A stretch of 64,000 nucleotides of DNA from Phormidium sp. FACHB-1136. Lineage in GTDB: Bacteria; Cyanobacteriota; Cyanobacteriia; Phormidesmidales; Phormidesmidaceae. The translations under genes and the position numbers were made by a program. Below are positions 63,695 through 64,000 of this stretch, one piece after another. The notes under the pieces are model-generated. The model did no database searches. It saw nothing but the letters and a program-made list of their open reading frames with translations, and was not told where the DNA came from. The stretch lies in the NCBI RefSeq assembly GCF_014697375.1, contig NZ_JACJRS010000013.1, forward strand, positions 1-64,000, read 5' to 3'. Numbering within the stretch: position 1 is the stretch's first letter; every line of letters starts with the position of its first letter.

Positions 63695-64000
63695 TTACGG
63701 CTCTGGCAAGTCTTGCAGCGGTGGATGCCAACCGCCCTGGATCCAGTAGGTTCTGGCATGGAGGATGGCTCCGTCATCATGGCGGTCATCATTCATATCC
63801 AAGCAGTGGCAGGTTGCTCGTCCCTTGGGGGTAGTGCCCTCGATGCGTAGCCCTGCCTTTGCCCAGCGAAAATGCTCTGTCCAGGTATCCAGTCGAGGGT
63901 TGAAGAGCCTCTCGCTGGACTGTGTGAGGGGATCGATCCATTGGGTGAAGTTATATCGGCGAAGATTGCAGCGCCGACAGGCCAAGGCCAGATTATCGAG
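63695..64000 (-). CDS. HNH endonuclease, 5' end beyond the window
   Basis: The C-terminal ~100 residues of a cyanobacterial HNH family: LDNLALACRRCNLRR (zinc Cys pair and Asn), DPLTQSSERLFNPRLDTW, TEHFRWAKAGLRIEGTTPKG and RATCHCLDMN. The N-terminal half with the first Cys pair and catalytic His lies beyond 64000. The family is frequent in cyanobacterial genomes and is either a restriction-like nuclease or a domesticated homing enzyme. It is convergent with the DUF1822 gene. Confidence 0.8.
   Translation of the reverse strand, partial: LDNLALACRRCNLRRYNFTQWIDPLTQSSERLFNPRLDTWTEHFRWAKAGLRIEGTTPKGRATCHCLDMNDDRHDDGAILHARTYWIQGGWHPPLQDLPEP

Overview
The window is cyanobacterial. HIP1 octamers (GCGATCGC) occur around 2530, 4605, 6070 and 8450, and there are lineage-typical families (DUF1822, TPR-CHAT, a YbjN-like protein, cyanobacterial-type HNH proteins). 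Most of it is the backbone of a large conjugative plasmid or integrated conjugative element. The left ~17 kb is a lower-GC accessory/defence region; from ~20.7 kb onward the DNA is GC-rich with strong GC3. There are no rRNA, tRNA or CRISPR loci.

Region 1 (1-16.1 kb), defence island. A minus-strand operon with 4-nt overlaps encodes a SNF2-like helicase, a RecQ-like helicase, a ~300-residue protein and a ~1040-residue P-loop protein. Their order and sizes fit dpdE-dpdF-dpdG-dpdH, the restriction arm of the 7-deazaguanine DNA modification system; the modification genes are not in the window. Upstream lie the broken start of another restriction enzyme, an RHH protein, a small tyrosine recombinase and an RHH gene split by a 113-bp MITE-like insert with 8-bp target duplications. 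A subtilase plus AAA ATPase pair (IetS/IetA type) follows.

Region 2 (16.7-21.4 kb), nested mobile elements. A TolC-like/staphylococcal-nuclease-like gene is split by a group II intron whose two junctions can be placed to the base. The intron's reverse transcriptase is itself split by an IS5-family element and by a 130-bp MITE with CTAG duplications.

Region 3 (22.1-45.8 kb), conjugation. VirB2-, VirB3-, VirB4-, VirB5-, VirB6-, VirB8/TraE-, VirB10- and VirB9/TraK-like proteins, an M23 peptidase and a VirD4 coupling ATPase form a transfer operon without VirB11. It is followed by lead-region genes: a repeat-rich protein, a giant methyltransferase/strawberry-notch helicase frame and a primase-like protein. 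A recurring ~60-residue module appears at the C-termini of several of these.

Region 4 (45.8-55.1 kb), maintenance and mobilisation. A ParM-like actin operon reads away from an array of 11-bp repeats (parC-like, clusters phased at 73 bp). Then come a possible oriT, an RHH accessory protein and a MobF relaxase-helicase. An S24-type repressor faces a Ner-like HTH protein, and a replication-type primase gene has an attenuator-like leader, followed by an HNH protein.

Region 5 (55.2-64 kb), cyanobacterial accessory genes. It holds a YbjN-like protein, a membrane-anchored trypsin-like protease and a GIY-YIG protein. A three-gene set follows: an 11-repeat TPR-CHAT protease, a protein with a possible sigma-region-2-like segment, and a DUF1822 protein. 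The set is reminiscent of CHAT-protease/sigma-factor signalling and is the best candidate here for an undescribed system. A partial HNH endonuclease runs off the right edge.
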